Source: Vanessa cardui
Lineage: Eukaryota; Arthropoda; Insecta; Lepidoptera; Nymphalidae
Reading direction: 5' to 3'
Assembly (NCBI RefSeq): GCF_905220365.1
Contig: NC_061131.1
Location: forward strand, 9,523,318 to 9,587,317
DNA: 64,000 nt
Part shown: positions 23,901 through 35,369 of the stretch, one piece after another
Layout: every line of letters begins with the position of its first letter
Numbering within the stretch: the first letter of the stretch is position 1
The notes under the pieces: generated by a model
What the model was told of the DNA's origin: nothing
What the model saw: the letters and a program-made list of their open reading frames with translations, nothing else
Database searches by the model: none
Position numbers and translations under genes: made by a program

Positions 23901-26900
23901 GTATTCCGCCTAGTAACTATACTTTTTGTTGATCTCCCGTTCACATTGATGACTGATAATGGTATATTTTATATAATATTATCATCATAAATCTTAAGAA
24001 CATGGGCAGGTTATTTAAATAAAAATAAATAAAGCAGTAGAACATTATCAAAATTTCATGCATTAACCAAACGTAAAGCTAGATTCACATGAATTCGAAT
24101 TTCGAATCTGGGGTAAACTGAATAAACAGAATCTCATAATAGTTTCGGATTTCAGTTGCGTTAAGAGACAGCAGTTTTAAGTTTTGTAGCAGTTTTATCA
24201 AACAAATGCATGTGTTTCCATTTTATTCACAGTCTTACGGTGATAGCGTGGAACTTATCGCAGGAGAAGTAGTCCGGTTAACAACAGACGAAACCTATAA
24301 AGACAGGTGTTCAACTTACACCGTCTATGTTGACTTCATGCACTTTGCCGAGCAGATGAGCAAAGGCAATTACGTTTTATTAGACAATGAGACCATACAG
24401 CTCAAAGTTGAAATGATATCCTCAACAACTTTAACTTGTAAAATCGAAAGAGGTGGTTTCCTTGGGTCATACAAAGATGTCTTCGTACCCAATGTAACGT
24501 TCGATATGCCTAATTATACTGAAACTGACAAAATGTATATTGATATGGCAGTGCGCAATCAAGTAAGTAACCACATCTCTTTTAAACCAAACCGAACTTC
24601 TTCATTATATAAATAATATGTATTAGAGTTTAACTGTCGTCTTTCTTGTAGAATTAAAAGATCTTAATACAATAAAACTCATTAATAACACCCTTTTAAA
24701 CACCCATTTAAAGTACTTTCCATTTTTGTATACAAAGTAAGTCAGCAACAAAAATTAGTTAATGCAATAAAGTGTCAGTTCTTTTCAGTTGGACATTCTT
24801 GTCGCGTCTTTCGTAAACTCGGCTAATGCTATTACTGAGCTCAGGCACTTAATGGGCGAGAAAGGAAAGAAAATAGCTATTGTCGCCAACATCCAAACTA
24901 TCGAAGGTTTTCGCAACTTCGATGACATTCTATCAGTAAGTGCTACATTGCATTATGCGAGTGGAACAAACTTCTGACGTGTGATTAAGATTTGTATTAT
25001 TATTACATTATAGGATATTCGGCGCATAGAAGTATTTTTACATATAATATTTAACTAAAGATCGATATTAAATACGTAAAAGTCATGTTTTCGAGCCAAT
25101 TTCACTCATAATAAAATTCTACTTTAAATATCTTTCTGTTACAAATAGTCCTCATTCGATTGTCCCACCCATTTATTGAAGGAAAGACTATAGTGTGCTT
25201 TATAATATTTCAAGAAAAAATCCATTTATAATTTCATTTCAATAATAGCATTTAGCTCATTTTTAAGACAAATATCCATACTAAAGCCTCCTGGAGAATA
25301 TGTTTGGGGAATACATTTCTTGCCATTCTAATTCAAACCAATTTTCACTCTCCTCAAACTACAAACCATGACGAACTTGTATTGAATGCTTATAAAAAAA
25401 TCATTAATATATATCATTATATCCCATATACTATGCTATGTAAATGTATGAAACTACACACACAAACTTGCAACCTGATAGCAGACCCCTCATAGACATA
25501 GAAGAAATATTACCCCTTTTTTTAACCTTTAACGCGCCGCCAATCATGGGAAATAATGTGTTGGTTATTCCGCGTACTTAATGCATCGTACCGTACCGAA
25601 ATATGGCCGTCGATAATTGTTTATCTATTGACATTAAAATTATCTTCACGGTGATTTTATTATTAGCTTTTCTAAATTGGTCTAAAAATGCAAACTTCTT
25701 TAAAAAATCTAAACATTTCAGATTGCTAATGGCATTATGATTACAAGACAAGAATTGGGCTCGGACATTACACCTAAAAAATTAGTAATAGCGCAGAAAA
25801 ATATGATTGCACGAGCAAATAAAGTAATGAGTTTTTACTACTTCAATAAAAGTTATGTTTTGACGTTTATATTTTATTATTGTAACTTTTTTAGGCAAAC
25901 ATCCCAGTTTGTGTAAGTGCACATCTCTTAAGTAGTATGCGTTATAAGGAAACACCTCTCAGATCCGAATTGCTTGACATAGCAAATTGTATCCTAGACG
26001 GCGCTGATGCCCTGGTACTTTCAGCGGAAACCGCAGTCGGTCAGTATCCGGCGGCCACCGTGGCGTGTATGGCCACAATATGCAAGGAAGCAGAAGCATG
26101 CATATGGAGCAAGCAAGTTTTCGAAGATTTTATTGAAAAGGTTTTTAAATATTTTCTATTAATTTACATATCTCACAAAATAAAACCCCGTACTTGTTAT
26201 TTTTTAATTATGATCATTAAAATTAGTAATTTTTAATGATTTTTGTTTATTGAACTTTAACTTTAACTAAACTTTATTCAACTAGGCTTATACAACTTTT
26301 GAATGGTCATTTTATAATTAAGTGAAGCTACCACCGGTTCGGAAAGTAGATTCTACCGAGAAGAACCGACAAGAAACTTAATTGTTACTCTTTTTCAAAA
26401 TTTAAAAAATACGAAGTCATGTTAGTATACAATTAATGTTTAAATAATGTTAACGAATAGACTCCTCTTCCTTGTGATCAAACGACGGGCGCCGCATTGT
26501 CGGCGGTGATGGCTGCGCAAAGGTCCTTGGCAGCTGCAATTGTCGTCGTCACCTCGTCGGGGAAATCTGCTCAAGTCGTAGCGAAGTACAGACCGCGATG
26601 TCCAATCATAGCTGTCACCAGATACGCAGCCATCGCTAGGCAGCTACATATGTGGAGAGGAATTATGCCACTTGTTTACGAAGGTATAACTACACATTAA
26701 TGTAATGTAATTATTTATGAGTGCAAATACATAATTTATTTTAGATTAGAATATGGTATACCATCTTCTATTTTTTCCTAAGTCACGTTTAATAAAAAAT
26801 AAATAAACTTGTTATTCCATACCGCTCTAGGGTACGCCTAATCCATCTAAATTAAGACATTTTCAAAATATAAGTTAGCTTATTTAATTATAAAAATATC

Positions 26901-27121
26901 TTACTAATTATATACCTTTTCTTGAATATTCAGCTGATCCATGTACAGACTGGCAGCAAGATCTAGACAGCCGCGTAAACTTCTGCACGAAATGGGCAAT
27001 GGGACAAGGATTTATTAGAATAGGGGACCCCATAGTGTTGGTTTCTGGTTGGAGACAAGGTTCAGGCTCTACAAATACCATGAGAATTATTTATGCAACT
27101 GCCGATATGGCAAACCAATAA
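20906..27121 (+). CDS. Divergent pyruvate-kinase paralog 2 (probable pseudoenzyme), 9 exons, 543 aa
   Basis: Exons: 20906-20944, 22049-22181, 23456-23679, 24233-24562, 24789-24935, 25722-25823, 25895-26140, 26461-26683, 26934-27121. All have GT-AG borders and consistent phase. AATAAA follows at 27274. It aligns with PK from end to end (usual length about 530): A/B/A domains to about residue 407, then the C domain. Landmarks are GACQ-like start LTGIIATMG, LMGEKGKKIAIV, ANCILDGADALVLSAETAVG, YRPRCPIIAVTR and SGWRQGSGSTNTMRI. The active site is dismantled: R73 to L79, D113 to R119, T114 to L120, K270 to N276, E272 to Q278, G295-D296 to Q301-E302, T328 to A334. N75 and S77 remain (N81, S83). The FBP-binding features are intact: TSSGKS (438-443), W488, R495 and the GSG loop (524-526). 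It is therefore likely to fold and bind an effector or partner, but not to transfer phosphate from PEP. A catalytic activity with rewired chemistry cannot be excluded. Confidence 0.92.
21515..21665 (-). repeat. Old, decayed SINE family 1 copy in intron 1 of PK paralog 2
   Basis: Weak but ordered similarity to the family body in minus orientation ('aggcaaaaggccttttctt', 'gtggataggatatgtggcagaatt'). The head is missing. Confidence 0.35.
22372..22656 (-). repeat. tRNA-derived SINE family 1 in intron 2 of PK paralog 2
   Basis: The minus-strand copy has its tRNA-like head at the right end ('aggtttgaacgcacaatcatcgagtaagatgcacgc' in plus reading) and its tail near 22372 ('cagcctgtaaattt'). It is more diverged than the 7787 copy. 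Confidence 0.65.
23017..23046. repeat. (TA)n microsatellite
   Basis: An uninterrupted alternating TA run of about 30 bases in intron 2 of PK paralog 2. A (GT)n run lies in the next intron at about 23884-23902. Confidence 0.9.
26250..26441 (-). repeat. Non-LTR 3' fragment next to the exon 8 acceptor of PK paralog 2
   Basis: This matches, in reverse, the last ~190 bp of the LINE at 48477-49568 ('aaactttattcaactaggc ... accaccggttcggaaagtag ... gttactctttttcaaaatttaaaaaatac ... catgttag'). It ends within about 20 bp of the AG that opens exon 8 at 26461, so the polypyrimidine-poor acceptor region may be partly LINE-derived. Confidence 0.65.
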
Positions 27122-27129
27122 GTTATACA

Positions 27130-30015
27130 TTTTCGAATGTTATATTTCCTAACAATTATTATATGTTTATTAAACAACTTGAAATATGGTTTTTAATAAT
27201 TTTGATACCGTAGATATGTACACCCTATCATGAGTTAATTAAAATGTATTTGTACATTACGCTTTACGAGCGAAATAAAAATTCATGATTTGGAATGACC
27301 TCACGAAACGTTTGGGTGATGGAATGGCGGTGATCGACATCAAAGGGTTAACTCTGCTTGCTGGTCGACGAGGCAATTTGCAGAGCTCTCTGAGGTGCTC
27401 AAATTGAATTTATGTAACCTCGCCTTCACACTAAAGAGTAAATACATACCGCTGTGAAGATCTTTCGACATTTCAAACAATAAGCATCTTCAGTAACATT
27501 TCACTATATGATATTTTACTTAAAATAAGTGATAACGTGATGTTACTGTTTAAATAAATTTTATAGAATATTCATAAAAACATTTAATTTTATCGAATGT
27601 TTCATAAAACTCTTGTAACTGTTTATAAATTGGCTTGTGATAAAAACTCGTTTTTGTGAATACATTATTTTTGTAATTAAGTTTGTGAGATCGAATGCAT
27701 TCTTGATATCCGTATGTCAGTCGGCCAATATTGGATGGTAGGTATATAAGAGACGCCGGTTCGCGCCAAAAGGTATCGCCGTCGTCATTGCGGCTCCATA
27801 CGATAGACGATTTAAGGCTTTGCTTGAAAATTCTCTTGGCTCATGTTTTACATGCTACGTCAAAAATTTTCAAGGAGAATTTTTATTAAACTTCTCATAT
27901 TATGGAAATGTATACGTGCATGTTACAAGAAAATAATAACGTATCATACGCTGTTATTTTCGTTTCATTACTATGCATTTTATACAAAAATATAAATGAT
28001 ATTGTTCAAATTCAATAACTCTCAACTAGAGTCTTCAAATAAATATAGCAGACATATGTAAAATAAATAAAACATTTCTTAACTTATTGGAGTATAGTAA
28101 TTATTAAAATTTATAAACTACGAGATTTGTATGACATTAAAAAAAGTCATTCAATCAATTCGTGAAGCACACTCACATTTTTGAAACTCTTTTTGTCTCG
28201 AAGAGTTAAATTTGAAATATTTGCTGACACTTTACAGCGTGTTGAAAAGAAAATTTACCAAGCAATAACGGTCCGCGCTATAAAGCTATATTCGGATGAC
28301 AAAGGTGCAGTCCAGGTACAGCAGTGAACAGATCGCCTCGAACGGATGCAATTACCTACACCGATTACCGAGCTGGAGTCGACAGACCGACGGATAGGGT
28401 TGCCACACTAAATATAACACGAAAAACCTTTATATATAAACTAAAGTAGTGTCAAGGGTCGTATTAATTAAATTTTACGAACGAAGTAACGACGTAAATA
28501 AAACTCAACTTTATATATTTCTTTATTAAATTAGTAAATAAATATTTATGATATGTTCTATTCAGAAAATTGCTTTTAAATTAATATTAGTATTATTAAA
28601 AATTAATATTAGTATAAATTATAAGAGATTAGCGTGACTTCGTTTCTCATAAGAAGAACAGCATCGCCATTTAGACAAAATTGAGAATTTCTGACAAAAT
28701 TATTAAATTTCCAAGGAAACTTAACGGAACCGAAGGCGTAACATCTACTCTTACAAAAACCTGATGAAGCTAACATACCTAATACGTATTAAATTGTGTT
28801 CATAATAAAAATATATTCATAATAAAAATAAGTATCGATAAAATTCCTAACGTGATCGAAAATTTCCTATTTTTTAAATTTCGTACAGGTTAAGGACAAT
28901 ATCGTGAGGTTACGCGGTAACCTCACGATATTTACCTCTAACTCAATAGACATAAAACACATAAAACTTAATTGAGTTTGAAAAGGATCTAAATCAAATT
29001 TTTATTTCATTTAATTTTTAGTACTTTTACCAGTTATACTTATCATCAAGGCAAGGTTATCAATTAGGTCCTGGCTAAGCGAATGCAAAATTTGATCGAT
29101 CAGAGCCGTCCCCATCCCAATTAATGCGTCGTCCACATCGACGCCTCGCTTTCAAAGGGCTAATCAATTTACTTCGTGATTCGGGGCAATTTTAACTTCG
29201 CTTTTCCTCTGACCTATTTACGTAAATTCCGAAGAAGTTAAAGTAAAAAAATTCACTTTCTTTTTTTTATTTGTGTTATAATAAACTTTTCTGATACTCT
29301 TATTTTTCTTAAAATGTGTATATATGAATAGGATAAAAAAACTTAAGTTCATTAATAACGTTTATATTATAAAAAAAACTGTAAATTAATTCGACACTCA
29401 CAATTATTTTTTATTTTAATTGCGAACAAAAAAGACAATGATTGTAAGAAATAAAGTAGTATCAATATCGCAAGTAATAATTGGAAATTTATTTATCAGA
29501 TAATATATAATACAAGACCACTGTTAAATGGTGTTCATATAAAATATATTTCCGAATGAATATATCACAATACTAAATTGCTTCTTTCATGCTAATTCAT
29601 CCAATGTAGTGCAATTAAATTAGAACATGTTAAATTCTCGAACTTATAGCGATTAATCGTAGTGTCTCGCAAACATTCGTGCTATCGAACTAGATAAAGA
29701 TACTAGAAAAAGAAGTCTCCCAGGTATCGGACAGTCAGCGAGTTCTATGCAAGGCCCAACCCTTAAAGTAACTCTTAAAGGTGTCTTGTCTCCCTTTTTT
29801 CGTTTTAAGTCTCGCCTTTCCGATTAAAAGCGGTAACGCGATTGATTGGGGAAGCTGACTCCACGTCCACTTCATATGACATCAAACAGTTTTGGAGTAG
29901 TTCATAATGATCAGACTTCCTTAACAGCCTCAAATATTGTCTTTTCACACGATGCTAAATATTATGTATTATCATTAAAAATTGTGTATTAAACATCTTG
30001 CGTATAAAAATTGTA
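27130..30015. other. Intergenic; possible TATA promoter and one perfect hairpin; no gene recognised
   Basis: AT-rich. Bases 27720-27800 contain ggccaatatt, then tatataag (27742-27750), then a short GC-rich leader. That is a plausible TATA-type promoter for an unseen transcript, but no coding exon follows. A second TATAAAG occurs at about 28279. A perfect 16-bp stem with a 3-nt loop lies at 28898-28932. Confidence 0.35.
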
Positions 30016-30021
30016 TAAAGA

Positions 30022-30065
30022 GGTGAGATTGCCTAGTGGTTAGAACGCGTGCATCTTAACCGAAA
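30022..30065 (+). repeat. SINE family 1 head fragment
   Basis: Only the tRNA-like A-box side remains ('gattgcctagtggttagaacgcgtgcatcttaacc'). It is followed closely by a LINE tail. Confidence 0.6.
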
Positions 30066-30159
30066 TCAATAATAAATTCAAATCATTTGTAAAAAAAAAT
30101 ACATTGGCATTTTGATAACTACAAGATTATACAGACGATATAAAAGCGTGGAAATAAAA

Positions 30160-30357
30160 CTTGTTGACGTACAGGCAGGATATATTACATATATATAATT
30201 ATATTTAACTAACTTTACTGTATCTTTAAATTTTGAAAAAGAGTAACTACTGAGTTTCTTGTCACGTCTTCTAGCTTCACAATTATTATAGTTGTTAAAT
30301 GACGATTCGAAAGGGCTTGTAAAAGCCTACTTGGATAAAGTATACTTTGATTTTATT
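30160..30357 (+). repeat. Non-LTR 3' tail, 5'-truncated copy
   Basis: From 'ttgacgtacaggcaggatatatta' to 'ggataaagtatactttgatttt' it matches the last 220 bp of the 48477-49568 element, lacking the 'ccgaaccggtgg' segment. Confidence 0.7.
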
Positions 30358-30564
30358 TGTATACTTTCATCAATGTAGAAGGTTTGAGACATCTCAAATC
30401 TATAAGATTTTATATACGAGATTAATTGATACCAGGTTAGTTATATGAGATACGCAATGTGAATTGTGATAAATAAGAATATTCACCTGCCCAGAAATAA
30501 CCTGGTGGAATAATATTCAGTTTTTAATAAATATAAATAATAAACATGAGACAACATCACATAC

Positions 30565-30765
30565 ATTACTCTGATCCTAATGTAAGTAGCTAAAGCACTT
30601 GTGTTTTGGAAATCAGACGTAACGACGGTACCACAAACACCCAGACCCAAGACAACATAGAAAACTAATGATAATTTACATCGACTCGTCCGGGAATCGT
30701 ACGTCGTTATAGGCGTACCCATGTAAAGCGGTGTACAAACCACTCGACCACGTAAGTCGTCGAGT
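30565..30765 (-). repeat. tRNA-derived SINE family 3, copy A
   Basis: On the minus strand the right end reads as a tRNA-like head: 'gtggtcgagtggtttgtacaccg' (A-box region), then 'cgattcccggacgag' (B-box region). A unique body containing 'catagaaaactaatg' and 'gacgtaacgacggtacc' (plus reading) follows. A close copy lies at 62935-63155 in the same orientation. The 86-codon open stretch across it is not a gene. Confidence 0.65.
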
Positions 30766-31834
30766 TCGAGTTTGCGTAATATTATAGCCAGCAGACAATA
30801 GCTGTGACAATTGGCTGAGCCATACCATACTCTAGTGGCGCTAATACCACACGAGCTACGCGGCCGGTGGTCCGTAACCAGTGACGTTAATTAGGCGCAT
30901 TCATTCGCAGCGCTCCATAGTCAAATATGTCAAGCATGCCTCGGTAATAAATGTATCTGAAACCGGATTAGCTAAATGTACTACAAGTATGATATTATCT
31001 TTAAAGAAAGAACAGATGGAACACACAACTGATTGATTAATTTACATATAATATTTATTCCCACTTTCATCATAATAAAAAAAAAGAAGTTTGTGAAACT
31101 GCTGAATCACAATTATTTGGTCGCGCTAACTGATTTCGAAGATAACATTTTCAAAGATTCACAAACACAATAGACCTCTTAATGATATTCACTGAATACT
31201 ATTTCAACAAGAAAGCACCAGGTTGCCTCAAGAATTTGCGGTAATATTATCTCTACTTACGAACAGAGTATAACTGTCATCAATATCTGTTGATTTTCAC
31301 TAAAGGAATGGGGAAATCTTATAATAACAGTAAGATGAATGAAAATTTTGCCAATATGGTTGATGATTTTAGTGACCACGTTATTTGGGAGATTATGTAA
31401 TTTGGAATACGAACCCGGGACGCTAGCACCATATGCAGCGTTCAGATAATAGACCAAGGAGGCAGTTAATCAACAATAAATAAAAGAATAAGTTATTATA
31501 AATCTACTCAATAATACTTTCAAACGACCACAAACAACGCACAGCCAAGACGTACAAAAATTTTACAGAGGTAGTGCAGGTGAATTTTAGGATAGTTTCT
31601 AAATTCATCTTTTAATCTTGTTTGAAACTTCATCATTTTTGTAATAATAAATAGGGAAATAGTCGAAGTAAGAACAAAATTTTGAAAAATTGAATTGAAA
31701 AAACCTGTGATGGTGAAATCGGAGATTAAAAATTTTAATGTACCTATTTATTATTTGAAACTATAAATATCGAAATTGGTCTATAGGCAACGGAGGTTAC
31801 CAAAAAATAATACTTAATAATAACTATAATCTGC

Positions 31835-32115
31835 GGATGATTGCGGGTTCATATCCAGGCAATCACTACTGAATTTTCATGTGCTTAATTTGTGTTTATA
31901 ATTCACCTCGTGCTCAGCGATGAAGGAAAACATTGTGAGGAAACCTACATGTGTTGACACATTGAACTAAATTCGGCCAGATGTGTATCCACCAACCCGC
32001 ATTGCAGCAGCGTGGTGGAATACGTTCCAAACCTACTTATCGTTCCAAACCTACTTATCAAAAGGGAGAAAAGGCTTTGGCCCTGTAGCGGGAAATTTAC
32101 AGACTTTTGATGAAC
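31835..32115 (+). repeat. tRNA-derived SINE family 1 with an internal 18-bp tandem duplication
   Basis: The copy begins after the A-box ('gatgattgcgggttcatatccagg') and ends at 'ccctgtagcgggaaatttacagac'. An exact 18-nt unit is repeated at 32023-32040 and 32041-32058, seen in no other copy here. Confidence 0.75.
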
Positions 32116-32119
32116 TATA

Positions 32120-33260
32120 AACTAATACTTATATAATGTGTCCGATATAATATTCCATCGAATATACGGCTACTACAAATTCTCCAAAATGTAACACAAA
32201 TCCTTGCCATCAAAACATCCATTAACACAGGTATCATTACTGCTTAATCTAAGCACATACCATTAATTTTCAAACAATAATTTGCTTTAAGCGGTGACAT
32301 TACTGGTTCACTCTCAAAGTTGGTCCGAACTGAGTCACTGGAAACTAAATAATGAGCGTTAAAAGAGAAAATATTGTTAAATAAAAGTACTTTAGTGGTA
32401 TTTTAAAGTTGTACTTTTTAGACGCAGTTAGATTATACGATTATGCAAACGTAATAAACTTAATGGAGTAGAAAAACAGTAACCGACCGTAAATGACCTA
32501 CTGTTAAAAAATGTAAAGGATTTGGAGCTTACTCCACCAAGCTACAATGCAGTTGCTGAATATACATGACGCTAAAAAATTTCCAACTTATGCAAGCAAT
32601 GTGGTAAACATTAACATGCACGAGATGAATCATAAACAGAAATTAAGTATGTTTTCTAACGGAATTTAGTGAAACGTTTAATGTAGCCTGGGCCATGTCG
32701 GTGAAACAAATGGAACTGTTATTAAAAAGTTTAGTTAAAGTAATCAACATACAATTTAAAGACGCGTGCGGTGGCGGCCTTACGTTTCCTATTTCAGACG
32801 GCAGCTGAGATGGCTTCGCGTACTGTACGCACTAAAAATGAATGAGGCGAGATCACCATCACCCCCTAAGAAGAGGTCCACCGAGCATAAATACGATCCA
32901 GCAGCCTTTCCTATCAATACCAAGGATGGCCATCGCACTGGTTTTAGTGGGTAAAATCCGACATAGCCCCCCAAGGACCCGGGTACTCTTTTGAAGGTGT
33001 CCACTACGTGGAAAAAAGGATATAATCAAGATCGAATCGTAAACTATATAAAAAAAGTAGAATTGGATCTCAGTTACGGTTAAGCTGATGTCAGTTTTTG
33101 CGAGAAATAGTCGACATTGGATCGAAATAGAATCGGGGGCGTATCATTATCGTTAAGGTTAGTAGAATTACCTGTTTTTGCAGTCCATACTTTTTGTAAT
33201 ATGATTTATAAATCAAAAATAGAATTACATCGCAAAAAAGAAGTTTAAATCATGTGAGTG
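32120..33260. other. Intergenic; possible transposon fragment around 32.77-33.01 kb
   Basis: A GC-richer patch at 32766-33010 has short open frames on both strands (62 and 71 codons) and a 'gggtaaaatccgacatagcccccc' string that looks repeat-like to me, but I cannot show a second copy in this window. No gene is claimed. Confidence 0.35.
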
Positions 33261-33261
33261 T

Positions 33262-33430
33262 GGGAATACATCTTTTTTTTATTATTCTTTATTGCACAAA
33301 AACAAGTACAAAGGGCGGACTTAACGCTATAACAGCATTTTCTGCCAGCCAACCCAGTCTTCCTAGCGCAAGACTCAAATCTAAGAACGACAATCGCCAA
33401 CTTAGTCTCCAAGCAGTTGGTCACTCAGGT
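33262..33430 (-). repeat. Probable non-LTR 3'-end fragment
   Basis: In minus reading it ends in an A-rich tail ('gtgcaataaagaataataaaaaaaa'), preceded by a 'ggctggcagaaaatgctgt' segment. This arrangement resembles LINE 3' ends common in Lepidoptera. No other copy exists in this window. Confidence 0.35.
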
Positions 33431-34411
33431 TCAGTTAATTTACTTTGATATGACTACACCTCAATATACTTGGCAAAGGAAAATTTTATCATATATTCGA
33501 AGACTCTGTAACTGAATATATGTCGATAATATTATAACAGAATTTCAATGTTAATTGCTTTACGAATGCAATCATTAGAGATTCCTTTGATGCGACGGTA
33601 GGCATCGCGCGTACTAACTAGGTTATGTCGAGCATACCGCTTGCTATACTGGAATAATCTTCCAGAATACATAAGAGATACATGTGTAATCTGTTTATAC
33701 ATTGACAATAATACATTTTCGAAATGTATTTAAAATATATTCATAAACCAAGTGATACATTCATAATATAATAAATTAATTTAAAAATCGCAATTAAATT
33801 TTATTATCTCTTATTTGTAAAGACAATGAACTAAATTGTGTTCCGATGATAATAAATACTATAATATGTTTTTTTATTTAAAAGTATAATCTATTTACAT
33901 TAAAATAATATTAAAGCTTGTCCCTTTAAATGTAATTTTATTTTTATTCTTATTCGAGCATTTCGCAGTTATCTCTATCCAAGGCATATTTATTGCTTTT
34001 AAAACTAATTCAATGTTAAAACGTAATTTTTTATTACTAACATGGAGTTAACGATAAAAAAATGACTTTTTAATGCTTTCCTATAATCAAAGCATGTGAA
34101 TATTTTAAAGATAATATTTTAATTTCAACCGATATTCGACATGTGACCGTAAAACAAGCAACTCAGTTCAACGACTACCTGCAAAACAATCCATACTTGT
34201 AATATGATTAAATGCGTGATTTAGCCTCAGTCTTTTTTTGCGGATGGACAAATGGGTCACCACAAGAAATATTAATAACATCTTACATTTCCAATGCGCC
34301 GCTGACCTTGACATAAAGGTCTACCAAGTCAACTTATTACATTTTATTAGGGAAATAAACACTAACATTAAATAAATCAATCAAGATAGAAAAGAGAAAG
34401 AAAATACTACT

Positions 34412-34741
34412 TTAAATAAAAACACTGTCCGATACTTTAGTAAGTGACAATAAATTTAAACGTTCAACAGTCTGACTCCGCGCTATGCCTTTAAGATGTA
34501 ACTTAATTATTTTCTGTAGGTTCTTTAATATAAAATTGTATTCAATTATGAGTAAAACAAAATAATTATAAAGAAGTATCATAGGGCGAGTATCACAGAC
34601 CTTTAGAAGTTCGAAGGGTCTTGTTAAGAAGGAATTCAAGCACGCGACAATCTCTAGGTTATTATCCAAATTTATACCCAGGTCTCTCACCTCGTTCCAC
34701 CGATTTAATCTCAACATCGTCCAAGCGATTACATTATACAA
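34412..34741 (-). pseudogene. Decayed non-LTR reverse-transcriptase fragment
   Basis: The minus-strand frame contains VRDLGINLDNNLEI and later LLYNYFVLLIIEYN and NLQKI. These match in order the 'xVRDLGVxLDxxLxF ... LYxxLVRPxLEYxxxxW ... LExxQxxF' thumb region of jockey/CR1-type reverse transcriptases. Most flanking sequence is lost. No catalytic palm is present. Confidence 0.5.
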
Positions 34742-35187
34742 TAGGATATAATTTTCGTGAAAATTGTTACTATATTTTTAATATTTAAATTCTAGATGTG
34801 TCTAAAATACAAACAGTATGTTCTTATGAGAAGTTATTTTCAAACAGAGACGCAATTTTTAGGGCAGTTTTAGAGATAATTTAAGTCATATTGTTTTTAT
34901 GTATGAGTCATTGCTTTTATATCGTAAAAATAAAAATAAATAACGTAACGTATATAACATAAATAAAAAAATCGTTAGTATGATTTAATATAAATGTTTA
35001 AAAATGTCACTATACATTGTTATAGTAGCTAATTTATATTATATACTTATGGAGACTAACTTATTTAAAATTAAAACTTAATTATTTCATTATCATAGTT
35101 ACTGTTTTTCTAAAACAAACGTATTTTCTAAGGATAACCCTGAAAAAATAACCATCATTTTACGACGAAAAATACGTAATACGAACT

Positions 35188-35364
35188 TACGAGATTTGAA
35201 ACGTGCACTTTGGCTGAACAATTTCGCCTCGCCTTTCAGCTCTAGTGGCTAGCGGGCTCTCGACACGAGCTCTGACGATGATAGGGCACAATCCCTCTAT
35301 GACCGCGATCCTCGTCAGCGACTTTTTTGCCTTTGTCCTCTTTGCACCTAATCCAGGTGAGAAA
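35188..35364 (-). other. Exon-like block on the minus strand, function unknown
   Basis: On the minus strand a good acceptor (polypyrimidine stretch ending ctttttcag) precedes a GC-richer block that ends at a GTAAGT donor (exon end at 35190). One frame is open throughout (VFSPGLGAKRTKAKK...TFQIS) and another for about 42 codons. I do not recognise the peptide. It may be a coding exon of a distant gene, a 5'UTR or lncRNA exon, or a repeat piece. Confidence 0.3.
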
Positions 35365-35369
35365 ACCTG

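Noticed and set aside
30483..30743. 86-codon minus-strand open stretch
   Set aside because: It coincides with SINE family 3, which recurs at 62.9 kb.
829..32115. Genuine tRNA genes at the tRNA-like segments
   Set aside because: The segments are followed by conserved non-tRNA bodies, recur as a family and do not close into a full cloverleaf by eye, so they are SINE heads.
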